DNA of 64,000 nucleotides from Leifsonia sp. 1010 (GCF_031455295.1 NZ_JAVDSL010000003.1:248001-312000), one strand, 5' to 3'. Shown: positions 1 through 11,105, counted from the stretch's first letter. Notes: a model not told the origin generated them from the sequence alone. Program-made: numbers and translations.

Positions 1-63
1 GGCTCCCTCGAAGGCGAGCTCGGTCTCCGACTCGAGCTCCGGGGTGGTCAGATCGTCGCTCAT
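1..63 (-). CDS. ruvB: Holliday junction helicase RuvB, N-terminal fragment
   Basis: Only the first 21 codons lie in the window; the gene continues past the left edge. The ATG start overlaps the ruvA stop (ATGA arrangement), and the translated start ([20 protein letters not shown]) is acidic, as RuvB N-termini often are. RuvB is the AAA+ motor that drives branch migration on the RuvA-bound junction. The order ruvC-ruvA-ruvB with overlapping ends supports the call more than the short peptide does. Confidence 0.85.
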   Translation of the reverse strand, partial: MSDDLTTPELESETELAFEGA

Positions 64-668
64 CGCGCCGGTCCGAGCCGCGAGAGGGTGAGGCGCAGGA
101 GGGACTGGACGCTGTCGCGCTCCTTCTCCTCGGTCTCGGCCGTCACCTCGGCGACCGCCTCTGCGGCGACGCGCTCCGGCCAGCCGAGCCCGACGAGGGC
201 GACGAGCACGCTGTCGCCGACCGACGACGGGGCTCGGGATGCCTTCACCGCGGGCGCCGGACGGCGGACGGCGGTGAGCTTGCCGGCCAGGGAGACGACG
301 ATGAGCTTTGCGGTCTTGGGCCCGATCCCGGACACCTTGCGGAAGGGGGCGTCGTCGTCGGCTGCCACCGCGGTGGCGATGTCGTCCGGCGACAGCACGG
401 ACAGCACGCCGATGGCCGACTTGGGACCGACGCCCGACACGCCGTTGAGAAGCTCGAACACCTCCAGCTGCTCCCGGTCGGCGAACCCGAACAGCTGCAG
501 GGCGTCCTCCCGGACGATGAGCGAGGTGTGCAGGAAGGTCTCTTCACCCACGCGCAGAGACAGCACGTGGTCGGGCGTCAGCTGCAGGGCGAAGCCGACG
601 CCGCCCACCTCGACGACGGCGGTGCCGCCGCTCGCCGAGAGCACGGTACCGCGGAGGGAGGAGATCAC
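60..668 (-). CDS. ruvA: Holliday junction branch migration protein RuvA
   Basis: A 202-aa protein of the usual RuvA length. RuvA binds four-way junctions as a tetramer or octamer and loads RuvB. The N-terminal OB-fold starts MISSLRGTV. Two helix-hairpin-helix elements follow, visible as [10 protein letters not shown] (about residues 77-86) and VSGIGPKTA (about 111-119). A flexible linker then leads to a small C-terminal RuvB-binding domain. The start is GTG, overlapping the ruvC stop by 4 bp, and the stop overlaps the ruvB ATG, so the three genes are probably translationally coupled. Confidence 0.97.
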   Translation of the reverse strand: MISSLRGTVLSASGGTAVVEVGGVGFALQLTPDHVLSLRVGEETFLHTSLIVREDALQLFGFADREQLEVFELLNGVSGVGPKSAIGVLSVLSPDDIATAVAADDDAPFRKVSGIGPKTAKLIVVSLAGKLTAVRRPAPAVKASRAPSSVGDSVLVALVGLGWPERVAAEAVAEVTAETEEKERDSVQSLLRLTLSRLGPAR

Positions 669-1261
669 CGTGCAAGCCTACGGGGCACCGCCGACGTGCG
701 GCTGGAGCGCTCCGCGGCGCGCCACGCCTGCTGCGCGGGGGTGAGCGCGGTGTCCGTCGCTCCCCCGGCGTCGGCCGCCACCGGGCCGCCGCGCCAGGCG
801 TGGCAGATGGCGATCGCGAGGGCGTCCGCCGCATCCGCCGGCTTCGGCGCCTCCGCGAGCCCGAGGATGCGCGCGACCATCGCCTGGACCTGCCGCTTGT
901 CCGCGGAGCCGTAGCCGGTGATCGCCGCCTTCACCTCGCTCGGCGTGTGCAGCGCGACCGGGAGGCCGCGCTTCGCCGCCGAGTGCAGGGCGACGCCGCT
1001 GACCTGCGCGGTTCCCATCACGGTGCGCAGGTTGTGCTGTGCGAACACGCGCTCGATCGCGACGACGGCGGGCAGGTGCTCGTCGAGCAGGCGCTCGATG
1101 CCGGTGCCGACCGCGAGGAGCCGCTCCTCCAGGGCCATGCCCGGCGGGGTGCGGATGACCGTCACATCCACCAACGTGGCGCGACGGTCCGCCTGCACGT
1201 CGACGATCCCGACACCGCAGCGCGTCAGACCCGGGTCGATGCCGAGCACCCGGATCGTCAC
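665..1261 (-). CDS. ruvC: Crossover junction endodeoxyribonuclease RuvC
   Basis: A 198-aa RuvC resolvase that cuts Holliday junctions symmetrically. The RNase H-like fold opens with [12 protein letters not shown], which carries the first catalytic Asp (D9). The second acidic residue lies in VVAIERVFA and the C-terminal acidic pair in the [14 protein letters not shown] segment. The start is GTG. The C-terminus extends beyond the family core with an Ala/Thr-rich tail, common in actinobacteria. It is the first gene of the ruvCAB group and lies only 9 bp after yebC. Confidence 0.97.
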   Translation of the reverse strand: MTIRVLGIDPGLTRCGVGIVDVQADRRATLVDVTVIRTPPGMALEERLLAVGTGIERLLDEHLPAVVAIERVFAQHNLRTVMGTAQVSGVALHSAAKRGLPVALHTPSEVKAAITGYGSADKRQVQAMVARILGLAEAPKPADAADALAIAICHAWRGGPVAADAGGATDTALTPAQQAWRAAERSSRTSAVPRRLAR

Positions 1262-1270
1262 GGCCGCGAC

Positions 1271-2035
1271 CTACTCGTCGTCTTCGTCGAGCTGTGCCTG
1301 CACCTCAGGGCTGATGTCGAGATTCGTGTACACGTTCTGCACGTCGTCGGAGTCCTCGAGGGCGTCGATGAGACGGAACACCTTGCGGGCCACCTCGGCG
1401 TCGGCCTCGACGTTGACGGTCGCCACGAACTCGGCGTCGGCCGAGTCGTAGTCGATGCCGGCCTCCTGCAGCGCGGTGCGCGCCGCGACCAGGTCGGAGG
1501 CCTCGGTCAGCACCTCGAAGCTCTCGCCCCGGTCGGTGACCTCCTCCGCGCCTGCGTCGAGCACGGCGGCGAGGACCGTGTCCTCATCCACACCGTCGGC
1601 GTGCGGCACGACGATGACGCCCTTGCGGTGGAAGTTGTAGGCGACGCTGCCCGGGTCGGCCATGGTGCCGCCGTTGCGGGTCATCGCGGTCCGGACCTCG
1701 GCCGCCGCACGGTTCTTGTTCTCGGTGAGGCACTCGATCAGCAGGGCGACGCCGCCGGGGCCGTAGCCCTCGTACATGATCGTCGTGTAGTCGATCGACT
1801 CGCCGGTGAGGCCGGCGCCGCGCTTGATGGCGCGGTCGATGTTGTCGTTCGGGACCGAGGTCTTCTTGGCCTTCTGGACCGCATCCACGAGCGTGGGGTT
1901 ACCCGACAGGTCGGCACCGCCGGTCTTCGCCGCCACCTCGATGTTCTTGATCAGCTTCGCGAAGGACTTCGCGCGGCGGGCGTCGATCACCGCCTTCTTG
2001 TGCTTGGTCGTTGCCCACTTGGAATGCCCGGACAC
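1271..2035 (-). CDS. YebC/PmpR family DNA-binding regulator
   Basis: A 254-aa protein starting [19 protein letters not shown], the hallmark N-terminus of the YebC/TACO1 family. Family members act as DNA-binding regulators (PmpR) or help ribosomes translate proline-rich stretches; sequence alone does not tell which. The core signatures [18 protein letters not shown] and a GSVAYNF-like segment are present. An acidic C-terminal tail (QLDEDDE) ends the protein. It sits immediately upstream of ruvC, the classic yebC-ruvC arrangement in bacteria, and is probably co-transcribed with it. Confidence 0.95.
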   Translation of the reverse strand: MSGHSKWATTKHKKAVIDARRAKSFAKLIKNIEVAAKTGGADLSGNPTLVDAVQKAKKTSVPNDNIDRAIKRGAGLTGESIDYTTIMYEGYGPGGVALLIECLTENKNRAAAEVRTAMTRNGGTMADPGSVAYNFHRKGVIVVPHADGVDEDTVLAAVLDAGAEEVTDRGESFEVLTEASDLVAARTALQEAGIDYDSADAEFVATVNVEADAEVARKVFRLIDALEDSDDVQNVYTNLDISPEVQAQLDEDDE

Positions 2036-2112
2036 TGGTGCTCCCTCGTCTCACGTCTGAAGATCCTGACCATTGTAGGACGACTGCCCGCCCCGCTCCC
2101 GCACGACGCCCG

Positions 2113-2637
2113 CTACGGGAGCAACTTGCCCGGTGACAGCCGGGCGTCCGCGACGATCCGGTCGGCGGTGTCGGCCGCGGACGACGCCGGACCGATCAGC
2201 TGCTCCGGCATCCACCCGGCCGGCCCGCGCAACGGGTCGCTCCCCGCCCACCACTGCCGCAACTCGTCCTCCCCGAACGACCCGGCCTTCGCCCGCGTCG
2301 CATGCCGTGCGACGGTCTCCTCGAACGGGAGGTCGAAGGCGTAGAACCACGACTCCACACCGGGGAGGCTGCGGAGCCGCTCGATGACGTCTCCATAGCG
2401 CGCCGACGTGAGGATGCCCTCCAGCACCACCGCGGGAGCGGCCGCGAGCGCCGCTCGGGTCAGCGCCTCGATCAGCCCGGCGTTCGCGCCATCGTCGGTC
2501 ATGCGTCGGCCGAGGACGGTCCGCCCGAGGTAGTCCTGCTCGACCAGCGCGATCCCCGTGCCCAACCGATCGCGCAGCAGGCGGGCGACGGTCGACTTGC
2601 CCGAGCCCGACGGCCCGCGCAGCACGATCAGTTTCAC
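2113..2637 (-). CDS. P-loop kinase (AAA/zeta-toxin-like fold)
   Basis: A 174-aa protein with a perfect Walker A motif GPSGSGKST at residues 8-16, followed by a small nucleoside/phosphotransferase-type kinase fold. The middle part (VVLEGIL, about residues 71-77) looks like a Walker B strand, and ATRAKAG resembles a lid segment. Similar orphan kinases are annotated as AAA family ATPases. The substrate is not evident. The GTG start overlaps the pdxT stop by 4 bp, so it is the last gene of the pdxS-pdxT operon; a phosphotransferase role near vitamin B6 metabolism is only a guess from position. Confidence 0.75.
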   Translation of the reverse strand: MKLIVLRGPSGSGKSTVARLLRDRLGTGIALVEQDYLGRTVLGRRMTDDGANAGLIEALTRAALAAAPAVVLEGILTSARYGDVIERLRSLPGVESWFYAFDLPFEETVARHATRAKAGSFGEDELRQWWAGSDPLRGPAGWMPEQLIGPASSAADTADRIVADARLSPGKLLP

Positions 2638-3248
2638 GCGGCGCGCAGGGAGCCGGCGGCGCGAACCTTGCCGAGGAAGTACTCGTGGAAGCGGGTGTCG
2701 CCGGTGATCTCGGGGTGGAACGACGTACCGAGCAGGTTGCCCTGCTCGACCGCGACCACACGGCCGTCGGCGACGCGGGCGAGCGGAGTCGCCTTCTCGC
2801 CGACGCTCTCGACGATGGGCGCGCGGATGAACACCGCGTGCATCGGCTCATCGCCGACCGCCGGGATGTCGAGGTCGGTCTCGAACGAGTCCACCTGCGA
2901 GCCGAACGCGTTGCGCCGCACCGACACGTCCAGGCCGCCCAGGCTCTGCTGACCGGTGATGCCGTCGAGGATGCGGTCGGCGAGCATGATCAGCCCGGCG
3001 CACGTCCCGTACACGGGCAGACCGTCGGAGATGGCCTGGCGCAACGGCTCCGCGACGCCGAATGCGCGGGAGAGCTTGTCCATGACGCTGGACTCGCCGC
3101 CCGGGATCACCAGGCCGTCGATCTCCTCCAGCTCGGACGCTCGGCGTACGGGCACGGCGTCGGCGCCCAGGCCACGCAGGACCGCGATGTGCTCGCGGAA
3201 ATCCCCCTGCAGGGCGAGGACGCCGACCCGCGTCGTCGTTCCGGTCAC
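2634..3248 (-). CDS. pdxT: Pyridoxal 5'-phosphate synthase glutaminase subunit PdxT
   Basis: A 204-aa class I glutamine amidotransferase that releases ammonia from glutamine and channels it to PdxS. Seen in sequence: the start [20 protein letters not shown], the PGGESS loop (residues 49-54), the nucleophile Cys83 in YGTCAGL, and the His/Glu pair near the C-terminus in SFHPEI. The GTG at 3248 was chosen because it gives the usual PdxT length and sits 2 bp from the pdxS stop; a longer upstream reading would run through pdxS. Stop and downstream kinase start overlap. Confidence 0.97.
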   Translation of the reverse strand: MTGTTTRVGVLALQGDFREHIAVLRGLGADAVPVRRASELEEIDGLVIPGGESSVMDKLSRAFGVAEPLRQAISDGLPVYGTCAGLIMLADRILDGITGQQSLGGLDVSVRRNAFGSQVDSFETDLDIPAVGDEPMHAVFIRAPIVESVGEKATPLARVADGRVVAVEQGNLLGTSFHPEITGDTRFHEYFLGKVRAAGSLRAA

Positions 3249-3250
3249 GC

Positions 3251-4156
3251 TTACCAGCCGCGCTCGGCCAGACGGTGCGGAGCGGGGAGGTCGCCGACGT
3301 TGATGCCGACCATGGCCTCGCCGAGACCGCGGGAGACCTCCGCGATCACCTTCGGGTCGTCGTAGAACGTGGTCGCCTTGACGATCGCCGCTGCGCGCTG
3401 CTCCGGGTTGCCGGACTTGAAGATGCCCGAGCCGACGAACACGCCGTCCGCTCCCAGCTGCATCATCATCGCCGCGTCGGCCGGGGTGGCCACGCCGCCT
3501 GCGGTGAACAGAACGACCGGGAGCTTGCCCGTCTCGGCGATCTCGGCCACCAGCTCGTACGGTGCCTGCAGCTCCTTGGCCGCGACGTACAGCTCGTCCT
3601 TGGTCATGGACTTCAGAGCGTTGATCTCGGAGGTGATCTTGCGGATGTGCTTGGTCGCCTCGGAGACGTCGCCGGTGCCGGCCTCGCCCTTCGAGCGGAT
3701 CATCGCCGCGCCCTCGTTGATGCGACGGAGCGCCTCGCCCAGGTTCGTCGCGCCGCACACGAACGGCACGGTGAAGCGCCACTTGTCGATGTGGTTGACG
3801 TAGTCCGCGGGCGAGAGCACCTCGGACTCGTCGATGTAGTCGACGTCGAGCGCCTCCAGCACCTGGGCCTCGACGAAGTGGCCGATGCGGGCCTTCGCCA
3901 TGACGGGGATGGACACCTCGGCGATGATGGCCTCGATCAGGTCCGGGTCGCTCATCCTGGCCACGCCGCCCTGGGCGCGGATGTCGGCGGGAACGCGCTC
4001 CAGCGCCATGACGGCGACCGCGCCGGCGTCCTCGGCGATGCGGGCCTGCTCGGGGGTGACGACGTCCATGATGACGCCGCCCTTCAGCATCTCGGCGAGG
4101 CCGCGCTTGACCCGGCTCGATCCGGTCGCGCTGCCCTGTACGTTGTCTGTCATCAT
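3251..4156 (-). CDS. pdxS: Pyridoxal 5'-phosphate synthase lyase subunit PdxS
   Basis: A 301-aa PdxS, which builds PLP from ribose 5-phosphate, glyceraldehyde 3-phosphate and ammonia supplied by PdxT. The (beta/alpha)8 barrel shows the conserved D31 in MDVVTPEQA and the substrate lysine K88 in VMAKARIGH, followed by the IDESEVL strand and the second-lysine region. Two consecutive Met codons open the frame; either could initiate. It heads a pdxS-pdxT-kinase operon and is divergent from the PdxR-like regulator, with about 100 bp between them for control. Confidence 0.98.
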   Translation of the reverse strand: MMTDNVQGSATGSSRVKRGLAEMLKGGVIMDVVTPEQARIAEDAGAVAVMALERVPADIRAQGGVARMSDPDLIEAIIAEVSIPVMAKARIGHFVEAQVLEALDVDYIDESEVLSPADYVNHIDKWRFTVPFVCGATNLGEALRRINEGAAMIRSKGEAGTGDVSEATKHIRKITSEINALKSMTKDELYVAAKELQAPYELVAEIAETGKLPVVLFTAGGVATPADAAMMMQLGADGVFVGSGIFKSGNPEQRAAAIVKATTFYDDPKVIAEVSRGLGEAMVGINVGDLPAPHRLAERGW

Positions 4157-4259
4157 CGCCCTCTCGTGCGGAACAAAGAATGTTTTGGCCTATGCCGAAC
4201 GATAGCATCCCGCCCGCGGCTGGATAGACTCGACCGCGGGACCACCGGCGGGGAGCGTA

Positions 4260-5570
4260 ATGAACGGAAACGGCATCACCGGCGCCACGGCGTCGGAGAT
4301 CGCGGCGAGCGTGCGCGCGCTGCACGAGCGCGGTGCACTGCGCCGGGGCGACGCCCTGCCGCCGGTGCGCGAACTCGCGGCGCAGCTGCAGGTCAACCGC
4401 AACACCGCCGTCGCCGCCTACCGTCTGCTGGCGCAGGCCGGCGTCGTCACGGCGCGCGGCCGGGCGGGCACCGTGATCGCCGGGGTCGAGGCGGTCGCGC
4501 AGGAGGGCTACGCGCAGGACAGCGTCCTCCGCGACATCGGGACGGGCAATCCGGACCCGCGCCGCATCCCCCAGCCGTCCGCGGCGCTCGCCGGCGCCAT
4601 CGGACGACCCGTCCTCTACGGCGAGCCCGTCATCGACCCGGCCCTCGAAGAGCGCGCGCTCGCCTGGGTGCGCGACGACCTTCCCGACCAGACGGTGCGC
4701 ATCACTGTGACCAACGGGGCGGTGGATGCGGTCGAGCGTCTGCTCGCCCAGGCGCTGCTCCGCGACGACGCCGTGGCCCTGGAAGATCCGTGCTTCCTGG
4801 CGAGCATCCACACCGTCCGGCTCGGCGGGTATCGGGCCGTCCCGGTTCCGGTGGATGCGGAGGGCATGACCGTGGACGGCCTGCGTGCGGCGCTGGCGGC
4901 GGGCGTCCGTGCCGTCATCTGCACGCCGCGGGCCCAGAATCCCACCGGCGCGACCCTCTCCCCCGCACGCGCCGCCGAACTCCGCGCGGTGCTCGCCGAC
5001 CATCCCTACGTGCTCGTCATCGAGGACGACCACTTCTCGATGCTCTCGCAGCGGCGCTACGAGACGCTGATCGGCCCCGGGCACCGGCGCTTCGCTCTCA
5101 TCCGCTCGGTGTCGAAGTTCCTGGGGCCGGACATGTGCCTCGCCGTCGCGGCCACCGACCCGGAGACGGCCGAGCGCCTCGCCTTCCGGCTGAGCCCGGG
5201 CACGACCTGGGTCAGTCACATCCTGCAGCGGCTCGTGCTCGCCCAGCTGACCGACGAGGCGGCTCTCGCCGAGATCGCCGACGCGGGCCGGCACTACGCC
5301 GAGCGGAACAGCGCCTTCGCGGCGGAGCTGACCGCGCGCGGGCTCCCCGCCGAGGCGGCGGACGGGCTCAACCTGTGGGTCGAGCTGCCGGTGCAGGCAC
5401 GGACGGTGGCGGAACGCCTGATGCGGCGCGGCTGGCTGGCACGGACCGGCGACGAGTTCCAGCTCGCCGAGCATCCCGACCCGTCGCACCACCTGCGCCT
5501 GACCGTGCACGACCTCGCCGCCGAGGAGAGCGCGCGACTGCTCGACGACCTGGTGGATGCGGCGCGCTGA
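4260..5570 (+). CDS. pdxR: MocR/PdxR-type regulator of PLP synthesis (GntR HTH + aminotransferase fold)
   Basis: A 436-aa fusion of an N-terminal GntR-type winged helix (about residues 1-75; [18 protein letters not shown] is the recognition region) and a class I aminotransferase-like domain. The PLP lysine is visible as K286 in SVSKF. Proteins of this architecture sense PLP and control pdxST. The position, divergent from pdxS and upstream of pdxY, fits PdxR well. It could also regulate other amine genes, but the neighbours make B6 control the most economical reading. It is regulatory rather than a free aminotransferase because of the fused HTH. Confidence 0.9.
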   Translation: MNGNGITGATASEIAASVRALHERGALRRGDALPPVRELAAQLQVNRNTAVAAYRLLAQAGVVTARGRAGTVIAGVEAVAQEGYAQDSVLRDIGTGNPDPRRIPQPSAALAGAIGRPVLYGEPVIDPALEERALAWVRDDLPDQTVRITVTNGAVDAVERLLAQALLRDDAVALEDPCFLASIHTVRLGGYRAVPVPVDAEGMTVDGLRAALAAGVRAVICTPRAQNPTGATLSPARAAELRAVLADHPYVLVIEDDHFSMLSQRRYETLIGPGHRRFALIRSVSKFLGPDMCLAVAATDPETAERLAFRLSPGTTWVSHILQRLVLAQLTDEAALAEIADAGRHYAERNSAFAAELTARGLPAEAADGLNLWVELPVQARTVAERLMRRGWLARTGDEFQLAEHPDPSHHLRLTVHDLAAEESARLLDDLVDAAR

Positions 5571-5598
5571 GCCCCGGATCAGGTGAGAGGATCGAAGG

Positions 5599-6450
5599 AT
5601 GAAGATCCTCTCGATCCAGTCCGCGGTCGCCTACGGTCACGTCGGCAACTCCGCCGCCGTCTTCCCGCTGCAGCGCATCGGCGTCGAGGTCCTGCCCGTC
5701 TACACGGTGAACTTCTCCAACCACACCGGCTACGGCGCGTGGCGCGGACCGCTCATCTCCCCCGACGACGTCCGCGACGTCATCACCGGCATCGAGGAGC
5801 GCGGCGTGCTCGGCCAGATCGACGCCGTGCTCTCGGGCTACCAGGGCAGCGAGGGCATCGGCGACGTCATCATCGACGCCGTCGCCCGCGTGAAGGCGGC
5901 CAACCCGGACGCGGTCTACGCCTGCGACCCGGTGATGGGCAACGCGAAGTCCGGCTGTTTCGTCGCTCCGGCCATCCCGGTGCTGCTGCGGGAGCGCGTC
6001 GTGCCGGTGGCCGACATCATCACGCCGAACCAGTTCGAGCTCGGGTTCCTGACCGAGACGTCGCCCGACACCCTCGAGTCGACGCTGGAATCGGTGGATG
6101 CGGCCCGCGCGATGGGCCCGAAGACCGTGCTGGTGACGAGTGTCGAGCGACCGGATGCTCCGGCCGACACGATCGAGATGCTCGCCGTCGACGACGCGGG
6201 CGCGTGGATCGTGCAGACGCCGCGCCTCCCGATGAAGGCCAACGGCTCGGGCGATGTCACCGCCGCGCTGTTCACCGCGCACTACGTGCGGACCGGCGAC
6301 GCGGAGCTGGCCCTGCGGAAGACCGTGTCGAGCGTGTTCGACCTGCTCACGCGCACCCTGGAGTCGGGCGAGCGCGAACTGCAGCTTGTCGAGTCGCAGG
6401 ACTCGTACGCCAACCCGCGCGAGCAGTTCGCGGTGACGCGCGTGCGCTGA
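5599..6450 (+). CDS. pdxY: Pyridoxal kinase PdxY
   Basis: A 283-aa ribokinase-superfamily kinase that phosphorylates pyridoxal in the B6 salvage route. Seen: the family start [20 protein letters not shown], the NFSNHTGYG substrate segment, the YACDPVMG strand, the [10 protein letters not shown] segment, and the anion-hole/catalytic motif [11 protein letters not shown] near residue 215. Its ATG lies 28 bp after the regulator stop, with GTGAGAGGAT upstream as a weak ribosome site. Together with pdxST this gives the cell both de novo and salvage supply of PLP. Confidence 0.96.
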   Translation: MKILSIQSAVAYGHVGNSAAVFPLQRIGVEVLPVYTVNFSNHTGYGAWRGPLISPDDVRDVITGIEERGVLGQIDAVLSGYQGSEGIGDVIIDAVARVKAANPDAVYACDPVMGNAKSGCFVAPAIPVLLRERVVPVADIITPNQFELGFLTETSPDTLESTLESVDAARAMGPKTVLVTSVERPDAPADTIEMLAVDDAGAWIVQTPRLPMKANGSGDVTAALFTAHYVRTGDAELALRKTVSSVFDLLTRTLESGERELQLVESQDSYANPREQFAVTRVR

Positions 6451-6467
6451 CCCGCCTCCCCGCACCA

Positions 6468-6526
6468 ACAGCTCCTGAGTTTTTCGCGCAGATCGCCGCT
6501 AGAACGGCGAAAAACTCAGGAGCTGT
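6468..6526. repeat. Intergenic palindrome, copy 1 of the CAGCTCCTGAG family
   Basis: Two perfect 20-nt arms (6468-6487 and 6507-6526, starting ACAGCTCCTGAG) separated by a 19-nt loop, filling the gap between the convergent pdxY and HIT genes. Related elements occur at 56710-56783 and 61183-61258. The arms include a GAGTTTTTCGC stretch, so a transcript would fold into a very strong hairpin; a bidirectional terminator or a REP-like repeat are both possible. Confidence 0.85.
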
Positions 6527-6529
6527 CGG

Positions 6530-7162
6530 CTAGGGACGCGGCCAGGCGTCTGCGATGGCCGCGCGGACCTCTCCGAGCAACTGGGGCAGCGCCTTCGTCT
6601 TGGCGATGATCGGCAGGAAGTTCGCGTCCTGAGCCCAGCGCGGCACCACGTGCTGGTGCAGGTGCGCCGCGATCCCGGCGCCAGCGACCTCGCCCTGGTT
6701 CATGCCGATGTTGAAGCCGTCGTTCTTCGACACCTGACGGATGACGCGCATCGCCGTCTGGGTGAGGCTGCCGATCTCGGCGACCTCCTCCGGCGTCGCC
6801 TCGTCGTACGTGGCGATGTGGCGGTACGGGCACACGAGCAGGTGGCCGCTGTTGTAGGGGAACAGGTTCAGCAGCGCGTACGTGTGCGTTCCGCGTGCGA
6901 CGATCAGCGCATCCTCGTCGCTCATGCTCGGGGCGACGCAGAACGGGCAGTCGTCCTTGCCCGGCTGCTGGCCGTGCTGGATGTAGACCATCCGGTGCGG
7001 GGTCCAGAGCCGCTGGAACTCGTCCGGGACGCCGACGAGGTACGACGGGTCGTCGACCCGGACGCGATCAGCGTCCACGCTGTCCCGGATCGCCCCGTCG
7101 GCCGCGCCGGCTCCGTTCGGGTCGTCGGACGTCCCGTACGAGTCGAGGTTCAGTCGTGCCAT
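6530..7162 (-). CDS. HIT-family nucleotide hydrolase/phosphorylase
   Basis: A 210-aa protein with the histidine triad H167-L-H169-Q-H171-VV near the C-terminus, in which the middle His forms the nucleotidyl intermediate. A CPFC pair (about residue 77) may bind zinc. The family cleaves AppppA-like dinucleotides or AMP conjugates; actinobacterial members of this length resemble Ap4A phosphorylase. An N-terminal extension of about 55 residues precedes the fold. The ATG lies inside the last codons of thrS (13-bp overlap), so it is translated together with thrS; AppppA is a by-product of aminoacyl-tRNA synthetases, which makes the pairing sensible. Confidence 0.92.
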   Translation of the reverse strand: MARLNLDSYGTSDDPNGAGAADGAIRDSVDADRVRVDDPSYLVGVPDEFQRLWTPHRMVYIQHGQQPGKDDCPFCVAPSMSDEDALIVARGTHTYALLNLFPYNSGHLLVCPYRHIATYDEATPEEVAEIGSLTQTAMRVIRQVSKNDGFNIGMNQGEVAGAGIAAHLHQHVVPRWAQDANFLPIIAKTKALPQLLGEVRAAIADAWPRP

Positions 7163-9132
7163 GCCGTGTCGACCAGCTCGTGCGAGCGGATGCTCTCGAC
7201 GATCCGCTCGATCGCCTCGTCGACGGTCACGCCGTTGCGCTGCGTGCCGTCGCGGAACCGGAAGCTGACCGTGCCCGCCGACGCATCCTCTTCGCCGACG
7301 ATCAGCTGGAAGGGCACCTTGGCCTTGGTGTGGGTGCGAATCTTCTTCTGCATGCGATCGTCGGAGTGGTCGACCTCGGCGCGCACGCCGCGGGCGCGGA
7401 GCCGCGAGATCACGTCGTCGAGGAACGGCGCGTACTGGTCGGCGACCGGGATGCCCACGACCTGCACCGGCGACAGCCAGACCGGGAACGCGCCGGCGTA
7501 GTGCTCCAGCAGGATCGCGAAGAACCGCTCGATCGAGCCGAGCAGCGCCCGGTGGATCATCGCCGGCTGCTTGCGCGTGCCATCCGCCGCGTTGTACTCC
7601 AGCTCGAACAGCTCCGGCTGGTTGAAGTCCAGCTGGACGGTCGACAGCTGCCAGGTGCGGCCGATCGCGTCGCGCGCCTGCACCGAGATCTTCGGTCCGT
7701 AGAACGCCGCCCCGCCCGGGTCGTCCACGAGCTCCAGACCGGATTCGATCGCGACCTCACGCAGCGTCTCCGTCGCGGTCTCCCAGCTCTCGTCGCTGCC
7801 GACGTACTTGTCCGGGTCCTTGGTGGAGAGCTCCAGGTAGAAGTCGGTGAGGCCGTAGCCGCGCAGGGTCTCGAGCACGAACTCGAGCTGGCGGGCGACC
7901 TCGTCCTTGATCTGGTCTTCCGTCACGTAGATGTGAGCGTCATCCTGAGTGAGGCCGCGGACGCGCGTCAGCCCCGACAGGGTGCCCGACTTCTCGTACC
8001 GGTACACCGTCCCAAACTCGGCGAACCGGAGCGGGAGCTCGCGATAGCTGCGGCCTCGGGCGCGGAAGATCAGGTTGTGCATCGGGCAGTTCATCGGCTT
8101 CAGGTAGTAGTCCTGGCCCTGCCGAGTGATGTTGCCCTCCGCGTCGCGCTCCTCGTCGAGGTGCATCGGCGGGAACATCCCCTCCTTGTACCAGTTGAGG
8201 TGCTGGCTGGTCTCGAAGAGGTGCGCCTTGGTGATGTGCGGTGTGTTGACGAGCTCATAGCCGTTGGCGATGAGCCGGTCGCGCATAAAGTCCTCGATCT
8301 CCTTGCGGATGATCCCGCCCTTCGGGTGGAACACCGCCAGGCCCGAACCGATCTCGTCGGGGAAGCTGAACAGATCCATCTCGGCGCCGAGCTTGCGGTG
8401 GTCGCGCTTGGCGGCCTCCTCCATGCGGGTCTGATAGGCGCGCAGCTCCTCCTTGCTCGCCCAGGCGGTGCCGTAGATGCGCTGCAGCTGCTTGTTCTTC
8501 TCGTTGCCGCGCCAGTAGGCGGCCGCGACGCGGGTGAGCGCCCAGCCGTTGCCGATCATGCGGGTGTTCGGGAGGTGCGGACCGCGGCAGAGGTCCTTCC
8601 AGACCGTCTCCCCCGTCTTCGGGTCGACGTTGTCGTAGATGGTCAGCTCGCCGGAGCCGACCTCGACCGACTCGCTCTCGTCGAAGGCGGCGGTGTCTCC
8701 GTGCTGGACGCCACCTTTGAGGCCGATGAGCTCCAGCTTGTACGGCTCGTCGGCGAGCTCCGCGCGTGCCTCCTCGTCGGTGACGACGCGACGGACGAAG
8801 CGCTGGCCCGCCCGCTGGATGCGCGCCATCTCCTTCTCGAGAGCCTTCAGATCCTCCGGGGTGAACGCCTCGAGCACGTCGAAGTCGTAGTAGAAACCGT
8901 CCGTGATGGGCGGCCCGATGCCCAGCTTCGCCTCCGGGTTCACGGCCTGCACGGCCTGCGCGAGGACGTGCGCCGTCGAGTGGCGCAGGATGCTGAGGCC
9001 GTCGGGCGAGTCGATGGTGACCGGCTCGACCTCGTCGGTCGTCGTGACGGTGGTCGCGAGGTCCTTCAGCTCACCGTTGACGCGCATCGCGACAACGGAA
9101 CGGTCGGTGAAGAGCTCGAAGCCGTCGGCCAC
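7150..9132 (-). CDS. thrS: Threonine-tRNA ligase
   Basis: A 660-aa class II aminoacyl-tRNA synthetase. The N-terminal editing-type region carries the [10 protein letters not shown] zinc-like His motif. The catalytic core shows MNCPMHN with the zinc-binding Cys, plus the class II motif 2 region, and an anticodon-binding domain ends the protein. The GTG at 9132 was chosen because AAGGAG stands 6-7 nt upstream and the protein begins at the normal TGS domain; the open frame extends about 200 nt further upstream without similarity. The 104-nt leader before the neighbouring gene is too short for a T-box, and none is visible. Confidence 0.96.
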   Translation of the reverse strand: MADGFELFTDRSVVAMRVNGELKDLATTVTTTDEVEPVTIDSPDGLSILRHSTAHVLAQAVQAVNPEAKLGIGPPITDGFYYDFDVLEAFTPEDLKALEKEMARIQRAGQRFVRRVVTDEEARAELADEPYKLELIGLKGGVQHGDTAAFDESESVEVGSGELTIYDNVDPKTGETVWKDLCRGPHLPNTRMIGNGWALTRVAAAYWRGNEKNKQLQRIYGTAWASKEELRAYQTRMEEAAKRDHRKLGAEMDLFSFPDEIGSGLAVFHPKGGIIRKEIEDFMRDRLIANGYELVNTPHITKAHLFETSQHLNWYKEGMFPPMHLDEERDAEGNITRQGQDYYLKPMNCPMHNLIFRARGRSYRELPLRFAEFGTVYRYEKSGTLSGLTRVRGLTQDDAHIYVTEDQIKDEVARQLEFVLETLRGYGLTDFYLELSTKDPDKYVGSDESWETATETLREVAIESGLELVDDPGGAAFYGPKISVQARDAIGRTWQLSTVQLDFNQPELFELEYNAADGTRKQPAMIHRALLGSIERFFAILLEHYAGAFPVWLSPVQVVGIPVADQYAPFLDDVISRLRARGVRAEVDHSDDRMQKKIRTHTKAKVPFQLIVGEEDASAGTVSFRFRDGTQRNGVTVDEAIERIVESIRSHELVDTAWHD

Positions 9133-9236
9133 CTGTCCACTCCTTGTTCGTGGGTCGATTGGGAACCCTCCAACTCTAGCCGGGTGCGCAGAGGAGCCGA
9201 TGACCGGCGGCCGCTGGTCCGCCGCGCGGTCCGCAC

Positions 9237-10310
9237 CTACGCGCTGAGGCGCGGGTAGTCGGTGTAGCCCTCGGCACCGTCTCCGTAGAACGTGGCCGGG
9301 TCGGGCTGGTTCTCCGGGTGCTCGCCCTTCCATCGCTCCACGAGGTCCGGGTTGGCGATCGCGAGGCGGCCGACGGCGACAGCGTCCGCGTGCGCGTCCT
9401 CGACCAGTGCGGTCGCCTCGTCTCGCGTCGTGATCGAGCCGAACCCGCTGTTCACGATGAACGGGCCGCCGAAACGCTGTCGGAGGTCCTGCACGAGTTC
9501 GCCGGTCGGCTCTCCGTGCAGAACGCTCACGTAGGCCAGGCCCAGCGGGGCGATCCCGTCGACCACGGCTCGATACGTTGCGGTCGCGTCGGCGAGGTCG
9601 GTCTCGAACACATCCTGGATGTTGTGCATCGGCGACAGGCGGATGCCCACCCGCCCGGCGCCGACGGCCGCGGCAACCGCGCTCGCGACCTCGACGACGA
9701 ACCGAGCGCGCGCTTCCGGAGAACCGCCGTACTCGTCGGCACGGACGTTCGAGACCGGCGAGAGGAACTGGTGCAGCAGGTAGCCGTTCGCACCGTGCAG
9801 CTCGACCCCGTCGAAGCCGGCCGCGATGGCGTTCTCCGCCGCGGCGACGAACTCATCCCGAACCGTGGCGAGCTCCTCCGTCGTGAGTGCGTGCGGCACC
9901 GGGTACGCGACTTTACCCGCGGCGGTGCGGGCCTGGCCGTCGATCGCGACCGCGCTCGGGGCGACGACGCGCTCGGTGTCGGTGATGAGTGGATGCGAGA
10001 CCCGGCCGCCGTGCATCAGCTGCATGACGATGCGGCCGCCTCGGGCGTGCACCGCGTCGGCGACTGCACGCCACCCGGCGATCTGCTCGTCCGTGACGAT
10101 GCCCGGCTGGCCCGGGTACGCGCGGGATTCGTGGCTCGGATAGGTGCCCTCGGAGATGATCAGACCCACGCTCGCCCGCTGCGCGTAGTGCTCCGCCACC
10201 AGTGGCCCCGGGATGCCCGCCTCGCCCGCGCGGGTGCGCGTGAGGGGCGCCATCACGACGCGGTTGGGAAGGTGGAGGTCTCCGAGCGAGACGGGAGAGA
10301 ACAGATCCAT
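9237..10310 (-). CDS. Old-yellow-enzyme type ene-reductase (NADH:flavin oxidoreductase)
   Basis: A 357-aa FMN-dependent TIM barrel of the old yellow enzyme family, which reduces activated C=C bonds of enals, enones, maleimides or nitro compounds. It starts [17 protein letters not shown] and shows the substrate-binding motif [14 protein letters not shown] together with the ADEYGGS segment and the FMN-phosphate region near the C-terminus ([14 protein letters not shown]). The ATG at 10310 fits family length; the open frame beyond it has no similarity. It stands alone between thrS and a divergent GNAT gene; its natural substrate cannot be read from context. Confidence 0.94.
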   Translation of the reverse strand: MDLFSPVSLGDLHLPNRVVMAPLTRTRAGEAGIPGPLVAEHYAQRASVGLIISEGTYPSHESRAYPGQPGIVTDEQIAGWRAVADAVHARGGRIVMQLMHGGRVSHPLITDTERVVAPSAVAIDGQARTAAGKVAYPVPHALTTEELATVRDEFVAAAENAIAAGFDGVELHGANGYLLHQFLSPVSNVRADEYGGSPEARARFVVEVASAVAAAVGAGRVGIRLSPMHNIQDVFETDLADATATYRAVVDGIAPLGLAYVSVLHGEPTGELVQDLRQRFGGPFIVNSGFGSITTRDEATALVEDAHADAVAVGRLAIANPDLVERWKGEHPENQPDPATFYGDGAEGYTDYPRLSA

Positions 10311-10511
10311 TGAGGGGATGCCTTTCGGGGTGCGGATGCGTGAGACCGGGTCGGGGTCAGCAGGTGCGCGGTCGGAGCGCGACCTTGGCGGCAACGGGCG
10401 TTCTCGTCGACGTATTCCGTCGCCCAGGAGACTCTCACGCGGAATGCGTACCCCTGGTGCGCAGGAATCGGTCCCGTCACACTTGACGGAGGTGGACGAG
10501 GGAGGTTCCGG

Positions 10512-11105
10512 ATGACCGCGACCGCTCGACATGCGATCAAGCCGCTGACTCTGGAGACGTATCCGGCGTGGCTGGCGCTCGCGCAGAAGCACAACGGCGT
10601 GTGGGGCGGGTGTTACTGCTCGTACTTCCACGGCGACACGGAGAACACCGTCAAGCGCGAGTACGACGGTCCGACCTTCAAGCGGCGGCTCGTGGCGGAG
10701 GGCGTGGCCCACGCAGCACTCGTCTTCGATGGTGACGATGCGATCGCCTGGTGCGAATACGGAAGTCCCGCCGAACTGCCGAACATCTATCACCGCAAGC
10801 AGTACGACGCAGGCGAGACCCGGCCCGCGCCGTGGCGCATCACGTGCTTCTTCGTCGACCGCGACCACCGTCGTATCGGGGTGGCGCGAGAGGCACTGGA
10901 TGGGGCGCTCGAACTGATCGGACAGGCCGGTGGCGGCGAGGTGGTGTCGTTCCCCAACGAGCTCGCACCCGGGAAGCGAACGTCGTCGTCGTTCCTCCAC
11001 AACGGCACGAGGGCGATGTTCGAGAAGGCGGGGTTCACCTTCGAGCGGCACATCGGAAAGAGCAAGACGGTGATGCGCATCACGGTCCCGCCGTCGGCGG
11101 GCTGA
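10512..11105 (+). CDS. GNAT-family N-acetyltransferase
   Basis: A 197-aa protein that looks like a GCN5-related acetyltransferase. The acetyl-CoA binding loop is seen as DRDHRRIGVAREALDGA (about residues 115-131), close to the RxxGxG/A consensus. The N-terminal half contains a cysteine-rich YCSYFHGD motif typical of one uncharacterised GNAT subgroup. A good ribosome site (GGGAGG) lies just before the ATG. The acceptor substrate is unknown, and it is divergent from the ene-reductase gene. Confidence 0.8.
   Translation: MTATARHAIKPLTLETYPAWLALAQKHNGVWGGCYCSYFHGDTENTVKREYDGPTFKRRLVAEGVAHAALVFDGDDAIAWCEYGSPAELPNIYHRKQYDAGETRPAPWRITCFFVDRDHRRIGVAREALDGALELIGQAGGGEVVSFPNELAPGKRTSSSFLHNGTRAMFEKAGFTFERHIGKSKTVMRITVPPSAG

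Noticed and set aside
2634-5510. 958-codon minus-strand frame covering pdxT, pdxS and pdxR
   Set aside because: Only its last 204 codons are PdxT; the rest is an antisense or out-of-frame read through pdxS and pdxR.
4260-5570. Calling the MocR protein a free aminotransferase
   Set aside because: An N-terminal GntR helix-turn-helix is fused in frame and the gene is divergent from pdxST, so it is regulatory.
9133-9236. T-box or other leader riboswitch before thrS
   Set aside because: Only 104 nt are available before the next gene, with no specifier or T-box sequence visible.
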